This document shows positions 7,376 through 14,969 of a stretch of DNA of 22,674 nucleotides, piece after piece. A model generated the notes under the pieces. It worked only from the letters and a program-made list of their open reading frames with translations. It ran no database searches and was not told the DNA's origin. The number at the start of each line of letters is the position of its first letter. Positions within the stretch are counted from its first letter, which is position 1. The translations under genes were made by a program, and so were the position numbers. Source of the stretch: an uncultured Campylobacter sp. (GTDB lineage: Bacteria; Campylobacterota; Campylobacteria; Campylobacterales; Campylobacteraceae); the NCBI RefSeq assembly GCF_938030815.1, contig NZ_CALHII010000056.1:1-22674 (forward strand). The letters are read 5' to 3'.

Positions 7376-8995
7376 ATGGATAAACGGGACGAGGCGCTAA
7401 ATCTGGCGCGAGATTTTGAGCGCGACGGCTTTAGAGTGCCCGGTTTATATGAGCGGTTTTGGCGGCTACAAGGTGATGCGGCGGCGTATTTTACGCTAGC
7501 GGATAGCCTGCTGCGCGGGCAGCAAGAGGGCGGCACGCTACTAAAGGACGCTATGGGCTACGTTGGCGAGGAGGATTTTAAAGCTTTGATCGCTACGGCG
7601 GTTGAAATTTTGCGCGAGGAGGCGGCAGAGGGGCGCGAAACGAAGCAGGACGAAAGCGCGGCACAGACGGGCGAGAATGCACGCTCGGCGCGGGCAGACG
7701 AAAGCGCAGGCAAAAGTGTACGGCAACGCGGCAGAGATGAAAAGAGCTCGCGCTGGAAAAACGCCGAAGAGGTCATCATCATGGCAAGTCTCGAGTTCGC
7801 GCCGTTTTTGCACCAGTATCTGGGCGAGCTTTTTAAATTGCAGCCGAGCGAGAGCACGTATTATGCGGAGTATCCGTGGCGCGGGCTTAGTTACGAGAGC
7901 TCACAAATCTGGCGTGAGAAGCTTGCGGATCCGCAGACGAGCAGGGATGAGCGGCAAAAAATTTTTAGCTGCCTGTTGCAAACCCGCGAGTTGCGAAACG
8001 TAAAATTTGCCTGCGAGTCCGCGCTTGCAGAGGACTTCTTCGACCGTCCGTACGACCTGCTTGAATATATTGGCTATTGGCTGGAGGCTGTCGGATTTAC
8101 CTTTGAGCGGGTTAAATTTGACGCAGACGGCGTAGTACAAACGGCAGCGGATGAAATTTTAAAAACGGATGTAAACGAATGCGGCGACGCCAAGCAAGCT
8201 CAAGCGAGCGAAAATTTCAAAGCGGGCGCAGTCGAATATGACTCTAAATTTAACTCAAACGAATCCGATTCCGATAAATTACAAAAAGCGCCGAACGATG
8301 AAATTTGCTTTGGCGGCGAGAAATTCAGGCTCAAAAGATACTGCGGCCAGCGCGTATATCACATAATCTTTCCGCGCGGCTATTTCGGCGCGCCCTATGC
8401 GCCGCATCTGGCGAAGCACCATCCGACCTGGCGGCTTGAGAACGGCGAGGCTGGATATAAGCTAGGCGGGGTTTTGGACGAGGTGGACGGCGATGCGCAA
8501 AATCCGCTATTTCATCTCATCACGCTTGATCCGCTGCCCCGTGACTTGCCCATGTGCTCGCTGCCGTGCCTAACCCTCGCCGCGCATGTTAGAGAGATAA
8601 ACGAGGGCGAGATAGTCTTTTACGAGCACGACGCGCAGGGTATGCCGCGACGTATCGGCGAAAGGATGCATGTGGAATACGTGCAGGACGAGCCGATAAA
8701 GGAGTGCGAGGTCGCGCTGGCGCCTACGCCCGCGCGCTGGGCGGCTCAGGACTGGGGGATGTCAAACAGCAGGCAAAACCTCGCGCGCATCGGCGGCGAG
8801 CCTTCGTGGATACAGGGCGCCTTGGTGCCGACGTGCCCGATATGCGGCGAAAAGATGGAGTTTTTGATGCAGCTTGACAGCGAGCTTCCAAGCTGCGAGC
8901 AAGGCGGTGAGGTGATGTTCGGCAGCGGCGGGATTTTGTACGTGTTTTGGTGCGAGCGGACGCGGGTGAGCGGGTTTTTTATGCAGTGCACGTGA
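7376..8995 (+). CDS. Large DUF1963 (YwqG-like) protein with low-complexity inserts
   Basis: This 539-residue protein is probably cytoplasmic (no signal peptide or membrane helix). The C-terminal ~70 residues match the DUF1963/YwqG pattern: RIGGEPSWIQ, then CPICGEKMEFLMQLDSE, MFGSGGILYVFW and a final FFMQCT, in the order seen in B. subtilis YwqG. The N-terminal ~240 residues I do not recognise. Two polar low-complexity stretches, about 82-130 (E/A/R/Q/S-rich) and 265-305, look like inserts between folded parts. The ATG follows AAAAGGA. DUF1963 proteins are often found near polymorphic-toxin immunity genes, but their biochemical role is not settled. A small ORF starts immediately after the stop, and a damaged copy of this gene's 3' end lies 561 bases downstream. 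Confidence 0.75.
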   Translation: MDKRDEALNLARDFERDGFRVPGLYERFWRLQGDAAAYFTLADSLLRGQQEGGTLLKDAMGYVGEEDFKALIATAVEILREEAAEGRETKQDESAAQTGENARSARADESAGKSVRQRGRDEKSSRWKNAEEVIIMASLEFAPFLHQYLGELFKLQPSESTYYAEYPWRGLSYESSQIWREKLADPQTSRDERQKIFSCLLQTRELRNVKFACESALAEDFFDRPYDLLEYIGYWLEAVGFTFERVKFDADGVVQTAADEILKTDVNECGDAKQAQASENFKAGAVEYDSKFNSNESDSDKLQKAPNDEICFGGEKFRLKRYCGQRVYHIIFPRGYFGAPYAPHLAKHHPTWRLENGEAGYKLGGVLDEVDGDAQNPLFHLITLDPLPRDLPMCSLPCLTLAAHVREINEGEIVFYEHDAQGMPRRIGERMHVEYVQDEPIKECEVALAPTPARWAAQDWGMSNSRQNLARIGGEPSWIQGALVPTCPICGEKMEFLMQLDSELPSCEQGGEVMFGSGGILYVFWCERTRVSGFFMQCT

Positions 8996-9352
8996 GTGAA
9001 ATTTTGGAAAGATGCGCAAATGGACGGACGGATGATCACGGCGAAAATAAAAAGAAAGGGCGGTATTTGGTATTTTGACGATTATTTTAAGTCGCTTCGC
9101 GAGAATGAAAACGAAATAGCAAAGCCTATCAGGCAGTTTGTCTTGGATCCAAAAAGGTATCTGTTTAATACGAAAGAAACCCTTCACGACGCCGTTTTGA
9201 CTGAATTTAAATTTGCTATTTTAAAAAACAAAGATAGACTGACGATGAAATTTTTATCGCCCTACCGAGATAGAAATTTTAAATTTGTTTTCAAAAACGT
9301 CCTAGCCGTCCACTTTAAAACGGACGACAAGAGCTTTAAAATAACGATCTGA
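8996..9352 (+). CDS. Small unknown protein directly after the DUF1963 gene
   Basis: The 118-residue frame begins with GTG immediately after the upstream TGA, so translation would be coupled; an ATG nine codons in (9020, MDGRMITAKI) is an alternative start. The product is basic and aromatic-rich, with no signal peptide or membrane helix (IKRKGGIWYFDDYF, KFLSPYRDRNFKFVFKNV). It resembles a short beta-rich domain, but I do not recognise it. Its Lys/Phe/Asn-rich, AT-richer codon use differs from the Arg/Glu/Ala-rich DUF1963 gene. It is flanked by the true 3' end of that gene and a degraded repeat of it, suggesting it arrived or was left behind by a duplication. Confidence 0.6.
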   Translation: MKFWKDAQMDGRMITAKIKRKGGIWYFDDYFKSLRENENEIAKPIRQFVLDPKRYLFNTKETLHDAVLTEFKFAILKNKDRLTMKFLSPYRDRNFKFVFKNVLAVHFKTDDKSFKITI

Positions 9353-9705
9353 TAGTTCATCAATTTTCGCTAAAGCGAGGAGGCGTTTGCGAGTATGATT
9401 TTATCTTTGCGAGCGGGTAGAGGATAACCGTGAAATTTAAGCGGCTTGAGATCATTCAAGAATTCTTGTAAGCACGCCGCGTTGCGGGCAGCGGCATTCT
9501 ATGTGTTTTGGTGCGAGCGGACGCGGGTGAGCGCGTTTTTTATGCAGTGCGTGAGCTAAAATTTTGCAAAATCCTAAACGAAAATCGCAAAATTATAAGT
9601 AAAATTTATTCTAAGATAATCAAGCGGCAAAATTTGCCGAGTATTTCGGCGCGTAAAATTTAAGCTTGTTTGGCGAGAATATGTAAATTTAAGCAGGCGC
9701 GAGGC
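9353..9705. other. Non-coding spacer containing a DUF1963 gene remnant
   Basis: Apart from the remnant at 9487-9558, no gene-like frame is visible; two tiny frames (9398-9427 ATG and 9430-9471 GTG) are too short to support. After the remnant there is a CGGCAAA-A-TTTGCCG dyad at 9625-9639, on the downstream side of ftsY, and several AAATTT words. Confidence 0.5.
9487..9558 (+). pseudogene. Degraded second copy of the DUF1963 gene 3' end
   Basis: Bases 9503-9550 repeat 8942-8989 with one mismatch in 48 (offset 561). Looser similarity extends upstream (GGCAGCGG...ATT) and downstream (GTGAG..AAATTTTG.AAA), so about 70 bases are related. Translated in the matching frame it reads VFWCERTRVSAFFMQC then VS and stop, against VFWCERTRVSGFFMQCT in the intact gene. 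Two bases are missing just upstream (ATTCTATGTG against ATTTTGTACGTG), breaking the frame. No start or upstream body remains. It is best explained as the leftover of a tandem duplication or of cassette exchange. Confidence 0.75.
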
Positions 9706-10569
9706 TTAGGCGTAAATTCCCTCCACAAGCGTCTCTATGAATTCATCCGAGTTAAATTCTGCCAAATCCTCCATCCGCTCGCCCACGCCGACGAAAAGTA
9801 TCGGTAGCCGCAGTTCGCGCGCTATGGCGAAAAGTGCGCCGCCTTTGGGCGTGCCGTCGAGCTTCGTGATGATGATGCCGTCGAGCTTCACGATCTCGTT
9901 GAACGCCTTGGCTTGCGCGACGCTATGATTGCCCTGAGTGGCGTCGAGCACGATGATCTTGCGGTGCGGTGCGCCGCTTTTTGCGCGATCACATATTCGC
10001 ACGATCTTCTCTAACTCCGCGGCTAAATTTTTCTGATTTTGCAGGCGTCCGGCGGTGTCGATCAGGACGCGATCGATGTTTTTGGCACTTGCCGAACTAA
10101 CGGTGTCAAACGCCACGGCTGCGGGATCGTGCCCTTGCGCGGTCGCTACGATCGGCAAATTTAGGATCTGCGCCCATTTTTTTAATTGCTCGACCGCCCC
10201 TGCGCGAAAGGTATCGCATGCGCCTAAAATCACGCTCTTGCCGCTATTTTTATATAAATTTGCAAGCTTTGCGGTTGTTGTAGTTTTGCCCGCGCCGTTT
10301 ACGCCGATGATGAGCTCTACGAAGGGCTTCTCATCTGCGGCTTTAGCGATCTCGTAATCGAAATAGTTCTTCAAAACGCCCGTAAGATCATCTTTGGCAA
10401 CTAGCTTTTTTGCGGGAAGTTTTTCTAAAATCTCTTCTACAAGCTCGTAGCCTACGTCGGCTTCAAGCAGCATCTCTTCTAAAATTTCTTTTGAAATTTT
10501 ATCTTCGCTTTTCGCGCCCCGCATCGCGTCTATGGTCTTGCTAAGCCCTTTTTTAAAAAATTCGAACAT
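9706..10569 (-). CDS. ftsY: Signal recognition particle receptor FtsY
   Basis: This 287-residue SRP-type GTPase docks ribosome-nascent-chain/SRP complexes at the inner membrane. An N domain (about 1-75) is followed by the G domain: GVNGAGKTTTT at 89-99, DTFRAGAVEQL at 119-129, DTAGR at 171-175 and TKLDGTPKGGAL at 235-246. It lacks the long acidic A domain of the E. coli protein, as is usual for short FtsY forms. Its ATG shares one base with the stop of the upstream lipoprotein gene (TAATG), so the two are translationally coupled. The C-terminus EFIETLVEGIYA is complete. Confidence 0.97.
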   Translation of the reverse strand: MFEFFKKGLSKTIDAMRGAKSEDKISKEILEEMLLEADVGYELVEEILEKLPAKKLVAKDDLTGVLKNYFDYEIAKAADEKPFVELIIGVNGAGKTTTTAKLANLYKNSGKSVILGACDTFRAGAVEQLKKWAQILNLPIVATAQGHDPAAVAFDTVSSASAKNIDRVLIDTAGRLQNQKNLAAELEKIVRICDRAKSGAPHRKIIVLDATQGNHSVAQAKAFNEIVKLDGIIITKLDGTPKGGALFAIARELRLPILFVGVGERMEDLAEFNSDEFIETLVEGIYA

Positions 10570-11150
10570 TAGAAAATTTTCTCCAATTCGGTCATTAAAA
10601 TTTCTTCCGGCATCAGCCCGAAATACTGCGCGCTAAACTCGCCCTTTTCGTCGTATATCGCCATATACGGCACTTCGTTTATGCCGCCTAGCGCCTTTGT
10701 AAAAAAGTCCGTTCCTTCGCCGTAAGCGATCGCGTAATTTACTTCGTGTGCGCTTGCATAATTTTTTGCATCGTCTAAATTTGCATCACCGATCATCACG
10801 CCGATGATATCAAGCTTGCCGGAGTAGGCTTGTTTGGCGGCATTTAGTGCGCTTACTTGCACGGCGCAGGCGTCGCACCACGGCGTAAAAAACGCAAATA
10901 GCGTCACGGTGGAGTTGTTATCGATATGAAAGCCTTGCTTTGTCTTTTGCATATTTAAAATTTTTCCGTTACTTAGCTGAAGTGTAAAAGGAGCGGTATA
11001 ATCGACCTGGATTACGGCTTCGGTTTCGGACTGCGGCTGCGTGGCGTTGGCTTCGGTCGGGGTATCGCTTGATTTTTTATCCTCATCATCACCGCAACCT
11101 GCAAGAAATAAAACAGCCGTAAAAAGTGCTAGAAAAAAACGAAATTTCAT
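10569..11150 (-). CDS. TlpA-like thioredoxin-fold lipoprotein
   Basis: The 193-residue product starts with a signal peptide and lipobox LAGC (Cys19), so it should be a lipid-anchored periplasm-facing protein. A polar linker (20-50) leads to a thioredoxin-like domain with FFTPWCDAC (active-site Cys92 and Cys95, spaced Cys-Asp-Ala-Cys) and the cis-Pro region EVPYM (Pro161). Such proteins act as periplasmic thiol-disulfide reductases. It is the first gene of a two-gene unit with ftsY, overlapping it by one base. As I recall, the same lipoprotein sits next to ftsY in C. jejuni (Cj1207c). The exact redox partner is unknown. Confidence 0.88.
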   Translation of the reverse strand: MKFRFFLALFTAVLFLAGCGDDEDKKSSDTPTEANATQPQSETEAVIQVDYTAPFTLQLSNGKILNMQKTKQGFHIDNNSTVTLFAFFTPWCDACAVQVSALNAAKQAYSGKLDIIGVMIGDANLDDAKNYASAHEVNYAIAYGEGTDFFTKALGGINEVPYMAIYDEKGEFSAQYFGLMPEEILMTELEKIF

Positions 11151-11176
11151 AATAAACCTTAAAATTTAATCGCAAG

Positions 11177-11182
11177 ATTATA
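11177..11182 (-). promoter_or_regulatory. -10 box (TATAAT) for the lipoprotein-ftsY unit
   Basis: The minus strand reads AGTTTTTGTATAATC, a consensus TATAAT with a T-rich tract before it, 27 bases upstream of the lipoprotein ATG. Confidence 0.6.
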
Positions 11183-11193
11183 CAAAAACTAGC

Positions 11194-11199
11194 TAAAAT
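11194..11199 (+). promoter_or_regulatory. Possible -10 box (TAAAAT) for the cyclo-ligase-rny unit
   Basis: TAAAAT lies 32 bases upstream of the cyclo-ligase ATG, back to back with the divergent lipoprotein promoter. It is a weak call. Confidence 0.35.
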
Positions 11200-11230
11200 A
11201 AGCGTTAAAATTTTATAAAAGGCTTAAGCT

Positions 11231-11848
11231 ATGCAAAAGAATGAATTTAGAGCAATTTGCAAATCGCGTCTAAAATCTCACGCCGCGCGCGCGGCTAGAT
11301 GCGAGCATTACGCACTTTTATGGCGGCTGGAGCGGCTGATAAAATTTTTAAAAGCGCGTAAAATTTTGATATTTTTGCCGATGAGCTACGAGCCGAACGT
11401 TTTGATTTTAAGAAAAAAGCTATCAAAAAGCTGCGAATTTTACGTTCCGTTTATGGTGGATATTAGCTTAAAAATGGTAAGATTGCGCCAGCCTTTTAAA
11501 ATTTCACGCTTTGGATTGCGCCAGACGCTTCCGCAAAACGGGTATTTTAAAAAGGTCGATCTAGCCGTGGTTCCAGCTATCGGAGTGGATGGCGCAATGG
11601 CTAGAATAGGACATGGGAAAGGATTTTACGATATGTTTTTTTCAGGTCTGAAGCTTAAGCCCACAATCGCGTTCGTGAGTATAAAAGACTGCTTTTGCAG
11701 CGAAATTTTATCGCTTGATCACGACGTAAAGGGCGATTTTTACATAACTCCGAGCCAAAATTACCTAAAAAGAGGAAAGTATGATAGAGATTTTAATCGC
11801 CTTGTGCGCTCTTGCGGTGGGCGCTGGCATAGGATACTTAGTAGCTAG
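11231..11848 (+). CDS. 5-formyltetrahydrofolate cyclo-ligase family protein
   Basis: The family converts 5-formyl-THF to 5,10-methenyl-THF using ATP, recycling folate in the cytoplasm. The 205-residue frame has the basic N-terminal helix (KNEFRAICKSRLKS), the mid-segment ILIFLPMSYEPNV at 46-58, and the diagnostic C-terminal motif RIGHGKGFYD at 125-134 (the usual form is RLGxGxGYYD). The ATG follows AAAAGG at 8 bases. The last 23 codons overlap the start of rny by 68 bases, an unusually long overlap. The tail past about residue 182 (YDRDFNRLVRSCGG) looks unlike the family and may be read-through after loss of an older stop. Confidence 0.85.
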   Translation: MQKNEFRAICKSRLKSHAARAARCEHYALLWRLERLIKFLKARKILIFLPMSYEPNVLILRKKLSKSCEFYVPFMVDISLKMVRLRQPFKISRFGLRQTLPQNGYFKKVDLAVVPAIGVDGAMARIGHGKGFYDMFFSGLKLKPTIAFVSIKDCFCSEILSLDHDVKGDFYITPSQNYLKRGKYDRDFNRLVRSCGGRWHRILSS

Positions 11849-13334
11849 AAAGATCAATAACGCCAATTACGATTTCTTCGTCGAACAAGCCAAAGCTAAA
11901 GCCAAAGCGATAGAATTTGAAGCCGAGGGCATCTTGCGAAATTCTAAAATTTCGGTGCAGGAAGCCGAGTTTGAAGCGAAGAAAAAATACGAAGATAAAG
12001 CAAGCAAACTGCAGAAGGAATTTAACGTTAAATTTGACGAGCTCGGCAAAAAGGAGCACGCGCTTCTAACCGAGCAAGAGATTTTAAAAGACAGCAAAAA
12101 AGAGCTCGAAAGCGCCAAAAAAGAGGCGAAATTCCTCTACGAAGAGGGCTCAAATTTAAAGAAAAGCTATGAAGAGAAGCTAGCTGAAGCGCTTAAAGTT
12201 TTGGAGCGCGTGGCGGGCTTTACGCAGGACGAGGCGCGCGCGCAGGTGCTTAAGAAGGTCGAGGAGCAAAGCCGCACCGACATCGCTCACATCGTGCGAA
12301 AATATGAAGAGGAAGCCAAAAAAGAGGCGCGAAAAAAGGCGAATTATATTTTGGCGCAGGCTACGTCGCGCTTCGCGGGCGAGTTTGCCGCCGAGCGACT
12401 TATCAACGTCGTAAATATCAAAAATGACGAGCTTAAAGGCCGCATCATCGGCAAGGAGGGGCGCAATATAAAGGCGCTTGAGATGACTCTTGGCGTGGAC
12501 GTCATCATCGACGATACCCCAAATGCGATCATCGTAAGCTCACACAATCTATACCGTCGCGCCATCGCCGTTCGCGTCATCGAAACGCTTATCGAGGACG
12601 GCAGAATTCAGCCTGCGCGCATCGAGGATATCTACAAAAAAGTGAGCGATGAATTTGAAGCTAGCATCGCTGAAGAGGGCGAAAATATTGTAATGGATCT
12701 GGGTCTTAGCAAAATTCATCCCGAAATTTTAAAACTCATCGGCAAGCTTAAATTTCGCGCGAGCTACGGACAGAATGCCCTTGCGCACAGCCTTGAGGTC
12801 GCGCATCTTGCGGGCATCATCGCCGCAGAAACGGGCGGAGATCAAAAGCTGGCCAAGCGGGCAGGCCTACTTCACGATATCGGTAAGGCGCTAACTCACG
12901 AGTACGAGGGTTCGCACGTGGATCTGGGCGCCGAGGTTTGCCGCCGCTACAAAGAGCATCCGGTGGTGATAAATGCGATCTACGCCCACCACGGTCACGA
13001 GGAGGCTACCAGCGTAGAAAGCGCCGCAGTCTGTGCCGCAGACGCGCTAAGCGCCGCGCGCCCGGGCGCTAGACGAGAGGTGCTAGAAAGCTATCTAAAA
13101 CGCGTTAGCGACATCGAAGCGATCGCGATGAGTAAAACCGGCGTCAAGCAAGCCTACGCGATCAACGCCGGTCGCGAGATACGCGTCATCGCAAACGCTA
13201 AGCTTATGAACGACGACGAGGCGGTTTTGGTTGCCAAAGAGATCGCTTCGGAGATCCAAGATAAGGTTCAATTCCCAGGCGAAATTAAGGTTAACGTCAT
13301 ACGCGAGCTTCGCGCGGTCGAGATAGCCAAATAA
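11781..13334 (+). CDS. rny: Ribonuclease Y
   Basis: This 517-residue endoribonuclease is central to mRNA decay in bacteria that lack RNase E. It has an N-terminal membrane anchor (residues 3-22, ILIALCALAVGAGIGYLVA), then a Lys/Glu/Ala-rich coiled coil (about 30-190), a KH RNA-binding domain (GRIIGKEGRNIKALE, around 218-232) and an HD domain whose metal-binding His365-Asp366 lies in LLHDIGKA, followed by AHHGHEE. The start is supported by AGAGGAAAG before the ATG. It begins inside the cyclo-ligase gene, so the two share a transcript. Its stop codon lies within the ribosome binding site of the next gene. Confidence 0.97.
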   Translation: MIEILIALCALAVGAGIGYLVARKINNANYDFFVEQAKAKAKAIEFEAEGILRNSKISVQEAEFEAKKKYEDKASKLQKEFNVKFDELGKKEHALLTEQEILKDSKKELESAKKEAKFLYEEGSNLKKSYEEKLAEALKVLERVAGFTQDEARAQVLKKVEEQSRTDIAHIVRKYEEEAKKEARKKANYILAQATSRFAGEFAAERLINVVNIKNDELKGRIIGKEGRNIKALEMTLGVDVIIDDTPNAIIVSSHNLYRRAIAVRVIETLIEDGRIQPARIEDIYKKVSDEFEASIAEEGENIVMDLGLSKIHPEILKLIGKLKFRASYGQNALAHSLEVAHLAGIIAAETGGDQKLAKRAGLLHDIGKALTHEYEGSHVDLGAEVCRRYKEHPVVINAIYAHHGHEEATSVESAAVCAADALSAARPGARREVLESYLKRVSDIEAIAMSKTGVKQAYAINAGREIRVIANAKLMNDDEAVLVAKEIASEIQDKVQFPGEIKVNVIRELRAVEIAK

Positions 13335-13344
13335 GGAGTGTGAA

Positions 13345-13926
13345 ATGAAAAAATTTATAATCGCTTTATTTTTGCTTTTTAACGCGGCATTTGCCGATGA
13401 TGAGCTCATCATCAATAGTGCCAGCGCCTATTCGTCGGTAATGCGCACAAACTCGCAGTACAAATATCTAGCGCAACAAGCCCGCGCGATCGTGATCTTC
13501 CCGAGCGTCAAAAAGCTGGGCTTCATCATAGGCGGAATGTACGGTGAAGGGATCATCATCTACAATAATGACGGCGCGCGCAGCGTAAGCGGCGCAGAGA
13601 TCAGCAGCGCCAGCATCGGACTTCAGATCGGCTACGAGGATAACTACCTAGTGATTTTCGTGATGAACGACGATGTGATCGAAAAGATGCGAAAATCCCA
13701 AATCACGCTCTCGGGCGATGCGACGGCGGTTGCGGGCAATTACAGCGCGGATTCGGGCGCACTGGACGTGTTAAATCAGGATATGTACGTCTTTACGAAC
13801 AAAGGCGGGCTGTTTGCGGGCGTGAGCCTGGGCGGCTCGGTGCTGGAGACCAAAAATGATCGCGCTTTCGATTCGAACAGCGACGGCTACGCGTTTTTGA
13901 TGCGAGTAATCGGCGCAGATGAGTAA
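13345..13926 (+). CDS. Secreted YSC84/SYLF-domain lipid-binding protein
   Basis: The 193-residue product has a clear signal peptide (1-17, ending AFA-DDE) and then one SYLF (YSC84) domain: ARAIVIFPSVKKLGFIIGG, YGEGIIIYN, GLQIGYEDNYLVIFVMN and a C-terminal NKGGLFAGVSLGGSVLE. SYLF domains bind phosphoinositides in eukaryotes; bacterial versions are periplasmic or outer-membrane associated and of unclear role. AAGGAG overlaps the rny stop (13333-13338), and the ATG is 10 bases after that stop, so it is probably co-transcribed with rny. Confidence 0.88.
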   Translation: MKKFIIALFLLFNAAFADDELIINSASAYSSVMRTNSQYKYLAQQARAIVIFPSVKKLGFIIGGMYGEGIIIYNNDGARSVSGAEISSASIGLQIGYEDNYLVIFVMNDDVIEKMRKSQITLSGDATAVAGNYSADSGALDVLNQDMYVFTNKGGLFAGVSLGGSVLETKNDRAFDSNSDGYAFLMRVIGADE

Positions 13927-14403
13927 AATTTAGCTAAAGATGCTAAGGCGCATAGCTTAGCGAAAAATTTTGCTTTATAGGCGTTTTATTAGCAGCTTGG
14001 AATTTTGCTCGCGTGATTTCTGCAGAATAATAGACTTAGGTGCGTAATTTCATTGCAATTCGCGGGGTGGGAGGCATTTGAGGATATCGCGTAAATCCTG
14101 CGTAATTCGCAAGTTACTTTTAATTCTAAAGAAGGTGAAATTTTGTCATTAAATTTAGAATTGTAAAATTTTATCGCTAAATTTTGCGGAGATTTTGCTT
14201 GATGCAAAAAATTTATTTTAGAATTTCGCTTGATATTTTGCGGCGAAATTTTATATTTCGCGGCAGCTGCTCGGAATTTTAATTTAATGTCGCAGCGAAA
14301 TCAAGTAGCGTCGTGGGATGTTATAGTGAAGTTTTCGCGCCGAATTTTAAAGTTGCTTTAGTCAAAATTTATAGAATTTTATACGATCTAATGAAAGGAT
14401 TTG
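13927..14403. other. AT-rich non-coding spacer with inverted repeats
   Basis: No gene-like frame is visible. It contains AATTCTAAA (14122-14130) matched by TTTAGAATT (14154-14162) with a 23-base loop, a GCGAAAT/ATTTCGC hairpin at 14243-14261, a short direct repeat TTTTGCTTGAT / TTTCGCTTGAT about 31 bases apart, and many AAATTT words. The end supplies the ribosome binding site of the DedA gene. I see no RNA gene I can name. Confidence 0.5.
13941..13962 (+). terminator. Hairpin candidate after the YSC84 gene
   Basis: GCTAAG (13942-13947) pairs with CTTAGC (13956-13961) across an 8-base loop, 15 bases after the YSC84 stop, followed by GAAAAATTTT. The stem is short, so this is a modest terminator candidate for the cyclo-ligase-rny-YSC84 transcript. 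Confidence 0.35.
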
Positions 14404-14967
14404 ATGGAGTCGATGTTTGAAAACCTCCATACGTGGGGGTATTTGATACTGTTTTTGTATTCGCTGGGCGGAGGATTTTTGGCGCTTGCGGCGGCGGGCG
14501 TGCTAAGCTCGGCCGGCGAGCTCAATATCGTCTTATGCATCGTAATCGCCTGCATATCGAACTTCATAGGCGATTCTGGGCTATTTTTAGTAAGCCGCTA
14601 TAATAAAAAAGAGATCATGCCATATCTGCGCAAACAGCGCCGCAATCTCGCTCTGGCGCAGATCTTGTTTCGTAAATACGGCGACCGTATCATTTTGATT
14701 AAAAAATTTATCTACGGCCTCAAAACCCTCGTGCCGATTGCGATCGGCATCACAAAATATTCGTTTTTAAAATTTAGCGTCATCAATGCCGTAAGCTCGC
14801 TCATTTGGGCGCTTGTGGTGGGGTTACTGAGCTACTACGCGGGCGATTTCGTGCGCGGGCTTTACGAGCGGATAAAAGAAGCTCCGTGGATCGCGCCGCT
14901 AATTTTGGCCGCAATCGTCGCGATAATCGTCGCGTATTTTCGCTTCGCCACGCGTAAAAGAGGCTAG
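14404..14967 (+). CDS. DedA-family membrane protein
   Basis: This 187-residue inner-membrane protein has about five hydrophobic segments and the DedA/VTT layout: GGGFLALAAAGVL near the start, ISNFIGDSGLFLVSRY in the middle, and FRKYGDRIILIKKFIYGLKTLVPIAIG, the amphipathic loop with the conserved Arg region. The family moves undecaprenyl phosphate or phospholipids across the membrane. ATG 14404 is preferred: AAAGGA ends 4 bases upstream; the TTG at 14401 is too close to it, and another ATG at 14413 is possible. The stop is 2 bases before the ribonuclease gene, so the three genes to 15991 form one unit. Confidence 0.88.
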   Translation: MESMFENLHTWGYLILFLYSLGGGFLALAAAGVLSSAGELNIVLCIVIACISNFIGDSGLFLVSRYNKKEIMPYLRKQRRNLALAQILFRKYGDRIILIKKFIYGLKTLVPIAIGITKYSFLKFSVINAVSSLIWALVVGLLSYYAGDFVRGLYERIKEAPWIAPLILAAIVAIIVAYFRFATRKRG

Positions 14968-14969
14968 CG

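Noticed and set aside
13989..14207. 72-residue minus-strand ORF in the spacer before the DedA gene
   Set aside because: Made largely of AAATTT-rich spacer sequence; no ribosome binding site or motif.
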